Below, piece after piece: positions 50,808 through 59,042 of a DNA stretch of 64,000 nt (the first letter of the stretch is position 1; the number at the start of each line of letters is the position of its first letter). Under the pieces are notes generated by a model that saw nothing but the letters and a program-made list of their open reading frames with translations, was not told the DNA's origin and made no database searches. The position numbers were made by a program, and so were the translations under genes. The DNA is taken from the IMG/VR virus record IMGVR_UViG_3300024333_000005, positions 1-64,000 of that record. One strand, given 5' to 3'. The DNA is from a virus.

Positions 50808-51181
50808 TGCCGACCTTGGACGAAGTTCGACGCCGCTTCTCGGCGGCATCGGCGCCTCCCGAGCCGGCCCCGGTTGACGCCCCGGACGGAGCGTCCGGGG
50901 TGGACCAGAGCAAGGTGCGGGCCCGGCGCAACCGGACGGCCGCGGCCCTGCACCGCAGTCCGGCCCCGGCGCCGTTCGCGCCCGGTGGCGCACCGCGCCT
51001 GACGAGCCGGCACTACGAGCTCCTGGACGGCGGGACCGACGCCTTGCTGCGCTTCGGCAAGCATGCGGGGAGCAAGGTGTCGGCCCTCGCGGCCCGGGGC
51101 GACGGACGCCACTACTTGTTGTGGCTCCTGGAGCAGGGGTTCCCCGAGGACCTGAAGGCGGTGGTGCGACGATGCCTCTGA
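50807..51181 (+). CDS. DUF3820-like small protein
   Basis: A 124-residue protein from ATG 50807, sharing a base with the previous stop. The first 65 residues are low-complexity Pro/Ala. The end LLRFGKHAGSKVSALAARGD followed by HYLLWLLEQGF follows the F-G-K-x-x-G-x-x...Y-L-x-W-L pattern of DUF3820-type modules found beside exonucleases and in phage genomes. Its role is not established. It overlaps the next gene by ten bases. Confidence 0.55.
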   Translation: MPTLDEVRRRFSAASAPPEPAPVDAPDGASGVDQSKVRARRNRTAAALHRSPAPAPFAPGGAPRLTSRHYELLDGGTDALLRFGKHAGSKVSALAARGDGRHYLLWLLEQGFPEDLKAVVRRCL

Positions 51182-51720
51182 AGCCCGAGGACGTGCTGGA
51201 CATCGCCCGGCAGGAGGTGGCCTCCCTGCGCCTCTGCCGGGTGCCTCCCGCGGACCGGGAGGACCTGGTGCAGGCGGGAGCGGAGCGGGCCCTGCGGGCC
51301 TGGGGCCGGCTCTCGCCAGACCGCACCGAGCGGGAGCAGCGGGCCTACCTGGGGGTGTGCGCCCGGTCGGGGATCTACGACGCCCTGTCGGCCCGGGGCC
51401 GGGCCCTCGCCGAGGTCCCCTGCGGGGCGGTCGAGGTCGACGACCTGGCGAACCCGGAGGACCTGCTGATCGCCCGGGAGGTCGGGCTGGCCCTGGCGGA
51501 GGTGCTGACCGAAGCCCTGGCCCGCATGGGGCCTCACACCCGGGCGGTAGCGCTCGCTCACCTGGGCGCCGAGCCCCTCCCGCAGTCCCTCCGGGCCGAG
51601 CTGCGGCCCGGGACCTTCTGGTGGCACGCCCACCGTGCCCGGGCCGTGGTCCGGGCCGTCGAACAGGAGAGAGGATGGGACGCCGCTTCCGGCACGGCGA
51701 GTGCCTTGTTGAGCGGCTAG
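51172..51720 (+). CDS. sigma-factor-like protein
   Basis: A 182-residue protein. ATG 51172 is chosen so the product begins MPLKPEDVLDIARQEV. Residues 25-75 resemble sigma-70 region 2: ADREDLVQAGAERALRAWGR then AYLGVCARSGIYDALSARGR. A second helical part (LTEALARMGPHTRAVALAHLG) could be region 4 but lacks a clear helix-turn-helix. It could redirect host RNA polymerase to phage promoters. The match is by pattern only and might be another helical DNA-binding protein. Confidence 0.5.
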   Translation: MPLKPEDVLDIARQEVASLRLCRVPPADREDLVQAGAERALRAWGRLSPDRTEREQRAYLGVCARSGIYDALSARGRALAEVPCGAVEVDDLANPEDLLIAREVGLALAEVLTEALARMGPHTRAVALAHLGAEPLPQSLRAELRPGTFWWHAHRARAVVRAVEQERGWDAASGTASALLSG

Positions 51721-52409
51721 GCTCGCTCCCCGGGTGCCTCGGCCACTACGCGGCCGGGGACCCCGAGTGCGACCGACCGCCGCCCTGCACCTGGGCGGTC
51801 TACTGCCGGGCCTACCGGGACTCGTGCGCCCGGCGGGGGGTGGACCCGGCGAAGGAGCGGGCCGAGCTGCCCCCGAAGCTGCTCGCCGAGCTGGTCGACA
51901 CCGCCCTCTGCCGCCCGCCCAGGGGGAAGGGCGGGCACCGGCACCAGCGGCAGCTTGCGGCCTGGGAGATGTTCGCCGAGGCGTTCCGCCAGGCGAGCGG
52001 GGTTCGGGTGGCGCAGGTAGGGGCGGCCGAGCCGGGAGAGGTCGTCTACCACGAGTGGCGGTCGCCGAGTGCCTTGTTCCGGGCCCGGGCCGCCAAGGTC
52101 GTCCTCGCCGACGGGACCCTCGCTCCCGGGGCCCTCTGGCGCTACTGGCCGACCCGGCGTCGGGTCGTGCAACCGACCATCGAGTACGCCTGCCCCCTGC
52201 GGGACCTGCTCGCCGCGTTTCCCGAGGCGGCTCGCCTCGGGGAACGGTGGCAACGGCAGGGGCCCGAGGGCCGGGGAGGGCTGGGCGCGGCGGTGCTCGG
52301 ACTGCGGCCGGAGCGCATCGGAGACGCCGGCCGACTGGCGGCTCGGCTCCTGGAGAGGGGCCTACTCGCCGGCGCCCGAGTGGTTTCTGGCGGGTGGGTC
52401 CGGCTGTGA
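51675..52409 (+). CDS. hypothetical cysteine-rich protein
   Basis: A 244-residue protein from ATG 51675 (AGGAGAGAGG upstream), starting inside the sigma-like gene. The N-terminal 60 residues hold seven cysteines (CLVERLGSLPGCLGHY, CDRPPPCTWAVYC). A central basic helix (HRHQRQLAAWEMFAEAFRQA) and a C-terminal segment PLRDLLAAFPEA follow. Metal binding is likely but no family is recognised. The stop overlaps the DnaE start by four bases. Confidence 0.55.
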   Translation: MGRRFRHGECLVERLGSLPGCLGHYAAGDPECDRPPPCTWAVYCRAYRDSCARRGVDPAKERAELPPKLLAELVDTALCRPPRGKGGHRHQRQLAAWEMFAEAFRQASGVRVAQVGAAEPGEVVYHEWRSPSALFRARAAKVVLADGTLAPGALWRYWPTRRRVVQPTIEYACPLRDLLAAFPEAARLGERWQRQGPEGRGGLGAAVLGLRPERIGDAGRLAARLLERGLLAGARVVSGGWVRL

Positions 52410-55400
52410 GCTTCGCCCACCTGCACACCCACAGCCATGCTTCCGCCTTCGATGGCTTGGGCCGCCACGTCGAGTTCGCCCGGCGGGCGGCGGCCCTGGG
52501 GCAGCCGGCCATCGCCTTCACCGAGCACGGGTCGGTACGAGGGCTCTACGAGGCGCACCTGGCCTGCGCCGAGGTGGGCCTGCGCCTGGTCCCCGGCGTC
52601 GAGGCGTACCTGGTCGAGGACGCCGAGCGCCGGGGGCTCGCCGAAGCGGAGAGGGCGGCGCTGAAGGACCGACCCGAGGCCCTGAAGCGGGCCGAGCAGG
52701 AGCGGCGGGAGCGAAGCCACCTGACCCTCTGGGCGCTCGACGACGAGGGCCTGCGCAACCTCTACCGGCTCACCACCTGGTCATGGGCCCAGGGCTTCTA
52801 CTACAAGCCGCGGGTGGACCTGGCCCGGCTCCGGCTCTACGGCGCCGGGCTGGCGGCCTCTACCGGCTGCGCGGGCGACGGCCACGTGGTCGTCCCCCTG
52901 GCCCGAGGCGACTACCGGGAGGCGCTCGACCGGCTGGAGGACCTGCTCGCCCTGTTCCCCGGGCGCCTCTACGTCGAGGTGATGCCGCACGTCCCGGCCG
53001 GCCGGGAGGCGGTGCTGCCGGCCCTGCTCCGGCTGGCCGAGCGGTTCGACCTGCCCCTGCTCGCCACCCAGGACGCCCACTATCCCGAGGCGGCCGACGC
53101 CTACGCCCACGAGGTCCTGCTGTGCATCCAGACCCGGGGCAAGATGGCCGACCCCGACCGCTTCCGGTTCGACGGGCGGGAGTACTGGCTCCGCTCCCGG
53201 GAAGAGATGGCGGCGGCCTTCCGGGCCCGGGGGCTGCCGGGACCTGCCGTCGAGCGGGCGCTCGACGAGACCCTGGCCTTGGCCGACCGCTGCGCGGCCC
53301 GGGTGCAGACGGCGGAGGCCGGGCGCTACCTGATCGCGCCCGAGCTGCCGGCGGGGATTCCGACCTACGATGCCTGGCTGCTCCGGCTCTGCCACGAGGG
53401 GATGCGGGTCCGGGGCCTGACCGGCGCCGGGGCGGCCTACCTCGACCGGCTGGCGCACGAGCTGGAGGTCCTGTGGGAGCACCGCTTCGCCCCCTACTTC
53501 CTGGCGGTCTGGGACGTGGTGCGGTGGGCCCGGGAGCAGGACATACGGGTTGGCCCTGGCCGGGGGTCCGCGGCCGGCTCCCTGGTCGCCTACCTGCTCG
53601 GGATCACCCAGCTTGACCCGCTGCGGCACGACCTGATGTTCGAGCGGTTCATCGCTCCCGGGAGGCGGGACCTGCCCGACATCGACCTCGACTTCCAAGC
53701 CGACCGCCGGGAGGAAGTGCTGGAGTACCTGCGCCGGCGCTACGGCGAGGACCGGGTCGCGGCGATCAGCACGCAGATCACCTTCGGCGGGCGGCGGGCC
53801 CTGCGGGACCTGGGCCGGGTCTTCGCCGTGCCGGACCGGGAGCTGACCCCTGCCGCCTCTCTGCTCCCCCTGGTGCCCGACCCCGGCGACGAGCGCACCT
53901 TGGCGGAGGTCCTGGGCGAGTCGGCAGTGGGCGCGGCCTTCGTGGCCGCGCACCCGGAGGTGGCCGAGGTGGCCGGCCGCCTGGAGGGGCAGATCCGGGA
54001 CGTGGGCCTGCACGCCGCCGGGGTGGTCCTGTCCTCGGTCCCGGTCGCCGAAGTGGTGCCCCTGGAGTCCCGGCCCCGCCGAGGCGGAGCCCGAGTGCCG
54101 GCGGTGGCCTACGACATGCGGGCGGCCGAGGCCGCGGGCCTGGTCAAGATCGACGTGCTCGGGCTGCGGACCCTGGTGGTCCTCGCCGAGGCGGCCCGGG
54201 CGGCGGGCGTAGACCCGGACCGGATCGACTGCGACGACCCTGCGGCCCTGGGAATCTTCGCCGGGGGCCGGCTGGCGGGCATCTTCCAGTTCGACACCCC
54301 GACCGCCCGGCGTCTCTGCCGGGCCGCGGCGAGCCGGATCAGCTTCGAGGTCCTGGTGGCCCTGAACGCCCTCAACCGGCCCGGCCCCCTGGCCGCGGGC
54401 CTGGCCGACGCGTACGTCCGCCGGCTGGTCGAGGGCGATGCCCCACCGGCCCTGCATCCTGTCTACGACCGGATCATGGCGGCGACCCTGGGCGTGCCGG
54501 TCTACCAGGAGCAGGTAGTGGCCCTGGCCCGGGACCTGGCCGGCTACTCCCCGGAGGACGCCGACGGGCTGCGCAAGATGATCGCGAAGAAGCTCCCGGG
54601 TCTGGCGGCCGAGGCCCCGCGGTTCGTGGCCGGGGCGACGGCCGCGGGTCTGGCCGAGGACGAGGCGGCCGACCTGTTCCGGCGACTGGTGGGGTTCGGG
54701 CGCTACGCCTTCAACCGCTCCCATGCCGCTGCCTACGCCTACCTCGCGGTCCAGCTTGCCTTCCTCAAGGCCCACCACCCGGTCGCCTTCTACGCTGCGG
54801 CCCTGGCGGCCGAGCCCGACGACCGGGTGCAGATGCGACTTGCCGGCGAGGCCCGGGCGGCCGGGACCCGGGTGTCGCCTCCCGACGTGAACCGCTCCCG
54901 GGAGCGGGGCTTCGGCGGTGGCGAGGGCGAGATCGTCGGTGCCCTCTCGGCCCTCAAGGGGATCGGCCCGGCGGCTGCCGCAGCCGTGGTGGCCGCGGCC
55001 CCCTTCCGGGACCTGCTCGACTTCTACCGGCGCACGGCCGGAGCCGGCTGCCGGGCGGTGACGGCCCGGACCTTCGGGGTGCTCGCCCAGGCGACGGCCC
55101 TGCGTTCCCTCTGCCCGACTGGCGGCCCTTTCCTGGCGGCGAACGCGGCGGCGGTGTGGGCGCGGCTGCGAGCTGGCGAGCAACCCGAGCTGCGGCCCGA
55201 GGCGGCGCCGGCCTGGCGGGAGGGCGAGCAGGCGGCGACGGTGTCCGCGGTCTGGCCGCTGTTCGTCGACCTCGCCGGTCAAGGCGCCTTGGAGGGCGCG
55301 GCTGCTCGCCTGCGCTGCCTCTGGGGGCCGACGCACGACCCGGCCGACCCGGCGCTCGTCGAGGCGGGCACCTACCTGGTCGCGGGCTACCTGGCGGCCT

Positions 55401-55987
55401 GTAAGCGCTTCGATGCCGACGGCTCGGCCCGGCTGGCGCTGGCGGCGACTACCGGCGAAGAGCTGTCCCTGCGGGCCGACGCCGACGTGGCCGAGCGGGC
55501 TGGCGGTGCCCTGGACAAGGTCGGCGGGGTGGTCCTGGCCCTGGTCCACCGGACCGAGCGAGGTGCCCTGTCGGCCGAGGCACTGTGGGCGGAGGCGGCC
55601 TGCAAGAGCGACCTGCTCTTCCGGTTCTTCCGCGAGCCCTGGCGGACCCGCCCGCTCGACCCGGCTGCCGCTCTGCGGCGAGCTGGCGAGGGCCAAGCCT
55701 TCGGGGTCGAGGGGGTACTGGTCCGGGTGCGCCAGCACACCGACCGCTCCGGGGCCGCAATGCGCACCCTGGGCATCGCCGGTGCCCGGGGCTACCTGCG
55801 GGTTCTGGCCTTCGCTTCCCGGATGGGTGCGGACGTTCGCGCCCTGCGGGCGGGCGACCTGGTGAGCCTGCGGCTGCGCCGGCTTGACGGCGGGGCGGCC
55901 GCGTTGACCGATGCTCCGGCCCGCAAAGGGCCCGGGGCCTTCAAGGGTAGGGCAGTAGGAGGCCACGATGGCGCGTACGAGCGATAG
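52406..55987 (+). CDS. dnaE: DNA polymerase III alpha subunit (DnaE type)
   Basis: A 1193-residue, full-length C-family replicative polymerase. The GTG at 52406 overlaps the preceding stop and puts the PHP-domain motif HLHTHSHASAFDG at the very N terminus, as in other DnaE proteins. Palm catalytic motif PDIDLDF (D425, D427, D429) and the FNRSHAAAYA motif (F769) are intact. PHP metal-binding histidines look preserved (HLHTHS, TEHGS), so intrinsic proofreading is possible; no separate exonuclease subunit is seen. The C-terminal part with an OB-like LVRVRQHTDRSGAAM would bind ssDNA or clamp. Confidence 0.92.
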   Translation: MSFAHLHTHSHASAFDGLGRHVEFARRAAALGQPAIAFTEHGSVRGLYEAHLACAEVGLRLVPGVEAYLVEDAERRGLAEAERAALKDRPEALKRAEQERRERSHLTLWALDDEGLRNLYRLTTWSWAQGFYYKPRVDLARLRLYGAGLAASTGCAGDGHVVVPLARGDYREALDRLEDLLALFPGRLYVEVMPHVPAGREAVLPALLRLAERFDLPLLATQDAHYPEAADAYAHEVLLCIQTRGKMADPDRFRFDGREYWLRSREEMAAAFRARGLPGPAVERALDETLALADRCAARVQTAEAGRYLIAPELPAGIPTYDAWLLRLCHEGMRVRGLTGAGAAYLDRLAHELEVLWEHRFAPYFLAVWDVVRWAREQDIRVGPGRGSAAGSLVAYLLGITQLDPLRHDLMFERFIAPGRRDLPDIDLDFQADRREEVLEYLRRRYGEDRVAAISTQITFGGRRALRDLGRVFAVPDRELTPAASLLPLVPDPGDERTLAEVLGESAVGAAFVAAHPEVAEVAGRLEGQIRDVGLHAAGVVLSSVPVAEVVPLESRPRRGGARVPAVAYDMRAAEAAGLVKIDVLGLRTLVVLAEAARAAGVDPDRIDCDDPAALGIFAGGRLAGIFQFDTPTARRLCRAAASRISFEVLVALNALNRPGPLAAGLADAYVRRLVEGDAPPALHPVYDRIMAATLGVPVYQEQVVALARDLAGYSPEDADGLRKMIAKKLPGLAAEAPRFVAGATAAGLAEDEAADLFRRLVGFGRYAFNRSHAAAYAYLAVQLAFLKAHHPVAFYAAALAAEPDDRVQMRLAGEARAAGTRVSPPDVNRSRERGFGGGEGEIVGALSALKGIGPAAAAAVVAAAPFRDLLDFYRRTAGAGCRAVTARTFGVLAQATALRSLCPTGGPFLAANAAAVWARLRAGEQPELRPEAAPAWREGEQAATVSAVWPLFVDLAGQGALEGAAARLRCLWGPTHDPADPALVEAGTYLVAGYLAACKRFDADGSARLALAATTGEELSLRADADVAERAGGALDKVGGVVLALVHRTERGALSAEALWAEAACKSDLLFRFFREPWRTRPLDPAAALRRAGEGQAFGVEGVLVRVRQHTDRSGAAMRTLGIAGARGYLRVLAFASRMGADVRALRAGDLVSLRLRRLDGGAAALTDAPARKGPGAFKGRAVGGHDGAYER

Positions 55988-56246
55988 GGAGCGGCGGGCG
56001 ACGGCGAGCGACATCGCCCGCCGGGCCGGGGTCGACCTGGCGGTGGTCCAGGAGGTCTTCTTGGCCATCCTGGCCGAGCTGCACCTGGGCCGGGAGGTGC
56101 GGATCGCCGGGTTCGGGTTCTTCCGGCGGCACTGGTCCCCGCCCCGGAAGCTCCGCACCCCGGTCGTGCCGGGGGGCATCGCCGAAGTCCCCGGGAGCTG
56201 GTGTGTCCGCTTCCGGCGGGCGCCGACGAGCCGGGAGAAGCTGTGA
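55968..56246 (+). CDS. HU/IHF-like DNA-binding protein
   Basis: A 92-residue protein from ATG 55968, with TAGGAGG upstream, overlapping the end of dnaE by 20 bases. It follows the bacterial histone-like pattern: ASDIARRAGVDLAVVQEVFLAI for the dimerisation helices, LGREVRIAGFGFFRRHW for the saddle (the family's G-x-V-x-I-x-G-F-G-x-F) and a C-terminal strand RFRRAPTSREKL. It probably bends or compacts DNA during replication or packaging. The DNA-contacting arm is shorter than in HU. Confidence 0.75.
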   Translation: MARTSDRERRATASDIARRAGVDLAVVQEVFLAILAELHLGREVRIAGFGFFRRHWSPPRKLRTPVVPGGIAEVPGSWCVRFRRAPTSREKL

Positions 56247-56740
56247 GGGCCGACCCGAGCCCGGGCCTGGTGCTGACCGGGGACCTGGCCACGGATTCGG
56301 CCGAGGCCCTCCGCGGCCTGGCCAGCTCGGTCCGCGGCCTGGGCGAGGCGACGCTGGAGATCGAGCAGGCGGATGCCCAATACCGGGCCTGGCGGGCAAC
56401 CGCGACCGTCGAGCAGCTTGCCGACGGGGCAAGCGCCGAGTGGAAGGTCAAGGCCCAGGTGGAGGCGCTTCCTGCCTTCCTGGTCCACAAGCGCCGGCTG
56501 GCCGAAGCCGAGGCGGCCTTGGCCCGGGCCCGGGCCCTGCATGATGCCCTCCGGGCCCAGGTCAACCTCATCCGGGACCGGGTCACCTTGGCAACGGCTG
56601 GTCTGGCCGCGGCCGAGGGCGACGCCCTGGACCCGCCGACCCGCTACCACGCTGCGCCCCCGGCCCCTCCGGCCGAGGCGCGGGAATCCCGAGCGGCCCG
56701 GGTGCGGGCCGCAATGCTGCGAGGAAAGGAGGCTCCCTGA
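56243..56740 (+). CDS. coiled-coil hypothetical protein
   Basis: A 165-residue protein from GTG 56243, overlapping the HU-like stop (GTGA). Residues 15-125 are strongly helical with heptad character (LRGLASSVRGLGEATLEIEQ, then HKRRLAEAEAALARARALHD); the C terminus is Pro/Ala then Arg-rich. Situated between the HU-like and gp32-like genes, it might be a recombination or loading mediator, but no motif says so. Confidence 0.55.
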   Translation: MRADPSPGLVLTGDLATDSAEALRGLASSVRGLGEATLEIEQADAQYRAWRATATVEQLADGASAEWKVKAQVEALPAFLVHKRRLAEAEAALARARALHDALRAQVNLIRDRVTLATAGLAAAEGDALDPPTRYHAAPPAPPAEARESRAARVRAAMLRGKEAP

Positions 56741-57954
56741 TGGCGATGGACATGGACCGCTTCCAGGCCCGCCGGGACGCCGGCAAGCGCCGGGGCGAGG
56801 GCTTCTTCCGCTTCCCCGAGGGGCACACCCTGGTCTACCTGGCGCCCCCGACCGAGGCAATGGACGGGGTGCCATTCGTCGAGCTGGCCGTCCACTACGG
56901 AGTCGGGCCGGCGAACAAGATGGCGGTCTGCCTCGACGCCTCCAACGAGGTCCTGCGCCACCCGGCGGTGGTCAAGGCGCTCGCCGCCCGCAAGGTCAGC
57001 GTCGAGGGCGGCTGCCCGGTCTGCGCGGTGGTGGACGGGATCGACCCGCTCCCCGGCGGCGGCGACTCCAAGCGCGTCGACCGGATGGCGATCAAGACGC
57101 AGTACGCCTTCGTCGTCGTTCCGTGGGCGACCCTGGAGCGGCGGGAGCGCCGCGACCTCCCGGAGGGGGAGCGGGTGCCCCGCCTCCTGCTCGCCGGCTA
57201 CTCGATCTGGGACGGCATCTGCGCCGTGATCGAGACCGAGGGCGACATCACCGACCCGGCCAAGGCGACCCTGCTCCGGGTGTCCCGCACCGGCGCCGGC
57301 CTGGCGACCGAGTACCGGGTGGCGGCCGACTCCGACACCGTCCGGGAGCCGCTGCGCCTCCCCAAGGCGCAGCGGGCCCTCCTGCGCAAGGCGCAGGACG
57401 CCGGCGGGGACTGCGACCTCCACCGGCTGGTCGCCAACCTGGTGAAGGACCGGGAGGCGGTCGTGGCCCTGCTGCGGGGCGACGCGGTGGAGCGGCGGGA
57501 GGCGGCCCCGCCCGACAAGCCCTACTGCTTCGGGCTGGACTACGACGCCGACGACGGCGAGTGCAAGGCGTGCGGCTCGGTGACCGAGTGCGCGGCCGCG
57601 ACCGGCGCCTCGGCGCCCGCCGCCGCCCCGAAGCCGACCGCCAGCGCCCCGAAGCCGGCCGCCAAGCCCGCCGCCCCCGCCGCCCCCGCCGCCCCGGCCA
57701 AGCCGGCCGCCGCCCCGAAGCCCCCGGTCGCGGCCAAGCCGAAGCCGGCGGCCCCGCCGCCGCCCCCGCCGCCCGAGCCCGACGAGGACGAGCCGGAGGA
57801 CGAGCCGGAGGATGAGCCGGAGCCGGAGGACGAGGCCCCGCCGGAGGCGGCCGCCTCGGCCCCCGCGCCCGCCGACGGCGCCGGCGACTCGGCCAGCGAG
57901 CTGGACGAGTTCGAGCGGGAGCTGTTGGCCCGCCGCAAGGCCCGCGCCAAGTGA
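56740..57954 (+). CDS. gp32-like single-stranded DNA-binding protein
   Basis: A 404-residue protein from ATG 56740. Residues 15-110 resemble the T4 gp32 core: FFRFPEGHTLVYLAPPTEAM, HYGVGPANKMAVCLDA and a zinc-binding-like GGCPVCAVVDG. Further cysteines lie at CFGLDYDADDGECKACG near 260-280. The rest is a Pro/Ala/Lys linker and a strongly acidic stretch (DEDEPEDEPEDEPEPEDE), the usual protein-interaction tail, but it ends in basic ARRKARAK rather than in acidic residues. It follows polymerase and precedes RecA, where gp32 homologs often lie. Confidence 0.75.
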   Translation: MAMDMDRFQARRDAGKRRGEGFFRFPEGHTLVYLAPPTEAMDGVPFVELAVHYGVGPANKMAVCLDASNEVLRHPAVVKALAARKVSVEGGCPVCAVVDGIDPLPGGGDSKRVDRMAIKTQYAFVVVPWATLERRERRDLPEGERVPRLLLAGYSIWDGICAVIETEGDITDPAKATLLRVSRTGAGLATEYRVAADSDTVREPLRLPKAQRALLRKAQDAGGDCDLHRLVANLVKDREAVVALLRGDAVERREAAPPDKPYCFGLDYDADDGECKACGSVTECAAATGASAPAAAPKPTASAPKPAAKPAAPAAPAAPAKPAAAPKPPVAAKPKPAAPPPPPPPEPDEDEPEDEPEDEPEPEDEAPPEAAASAPAPADGAGDSASELDEFERELLARRKARAK

Positions 57955-59042
57955 GCGTTCCCTCGCACGCTCGGGCCCGGCGCCTGGGTGCCGCCCTGGC
58001 CCGGGGGGTAGCCGGCTGCGATGCCCATATCGCGGCGGCTGCTCCCCGGGCCCGGGGCGTCCTCCCCTCCGGCTGCGACGCGCTCGACGCGGCGCTGGGA
58101 GTCGGGGGCTACCCGGAGGGCCGCCTGACGGTCCTGCATGGCCCGGAAGCCTGCGGCAAGTCCACCCTCGCCCTGCACGCGGCGGCCGAGTGCCAGCGGG
58201 CCGGCGGGGTGGTCCTCTACCTCGACTTCGAGCACAAGCTCGACGAGCCCTACGCGGCCGCCCTGGGCGTTGACCTGGGGGCCCTGGTGGTCGCGACGCC
58301 GCCCCATATCGAGCGGGCCTTCGCTCTCCTGGAGCAGGCGTGCGCCAAGCTGGCGGAGGGCGACGGCGAGCCAACGCCGGTGCTCCTGGTCTGGGACTCG
58401 CTCCACGCGGCCGTGGGCCGCCGGACCTTCGAGGCGGACTGGGAGAAGGAGCACTTCTCCCCGGAGGCCCGGGCCTACTCCCTGGGCCTGGCCCGCTTCG
58501 TCCCCACCCTTTCCCGGACTCGGGCAGTTCTGCTCGCCATCTCCCAGGTCCGCATGAAGCTCGACGGCTACATGCCGGCCGAGAAGGTCGGGGTCGGCCG
58601 GGCGCCCCTGTTCTACGCTTCGGTGATCGTGAAGCTGCGGGCCAAGCGGGCCCGGGGCACGGTGCGCCGGGAGGGCGAGCTGGTCGAGGCGGTGGTGGTC
58701 AAGAACCAGGTCGCGCCGCCCTACCGGGTGGTGAACTTCCCGATGGTCTACGGCCGGGGCGTCGACGGCCCCGGCGCGGTCCTGGAGGCGGCTCGTCTGA
58801 CCGGGCTGGCCGTGCCGGCCAAGGCGGCCGGCTGGTGGGACCTGGCCTTCGACGGTGAGTCGGTCAGGGTCCAGGGCGCCGGCGGCGTGGGCCGGATGGC
58901 CGAGCGGGAGCCCGAGTCCTACGCCCGGCTGCGGGCGGCGATCCGGGCCGCCAGCTTGGGGCCGACGCTGCCGGCTCCCGCCGAGCCCTCCCCCGCCGGG
59001 GGAGAGGGCGACGCCGACGACGCGGGCGGCGCCGATGGCTGA
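57951..59042 (+). CDS. RecA/UvsX-like recombinase
   Basis: A 363-residue recombinase from GTG 57951. Residues 35-60 (VLPSGCDALDAALGVGGYPE) lead into Walker A GPEACGKSTL (K70); LYLDFEHKLDEPYAAALGVD is the conserved strand and VLLVWDSLHA the Walker B. QVRMKLDGYM corresponds to loop L1. The end is an acidic Gly/Asp tail. It forms filaments on ssDNA and pairs homologous strands; genes for SSB, RuvC and SbcCD surround it. A hairpin CTCCCCC/GGGGGAG (58988-59004) lies near its 3' end. Confidence 0.85.
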   Translation: MSVPSHARARRLGAALARGVAGCDAHIAAAAPRARGVLPSGCDALDAALGVGGYPEGRLTVLHGPEACGKSTLALHAAAECQRAGGVVLYLDFEHKLDEPYAAALGVDLGALVVATPPHIERAFALLEQACAKLAEGDGEPTPVLLVWDSLHAAVGRRTFEADWEKEHFSPEARAYSLGLARFVPTLSRTRAVLLAISQVRMKLDGYMPAEKVGVGRAPLFYASVIVKLRAKRARGTVRREGELVEAVVVKNQVAPPYRVVNFPMVYGRGVDGPGAVLEAARLTGLAVPAKAAGWWDLAFDGESVRVQGAGGVGRMAEREPESYARLRAAIRAASLGPTLPAPAEPSPAGGEGDADDAGGADG

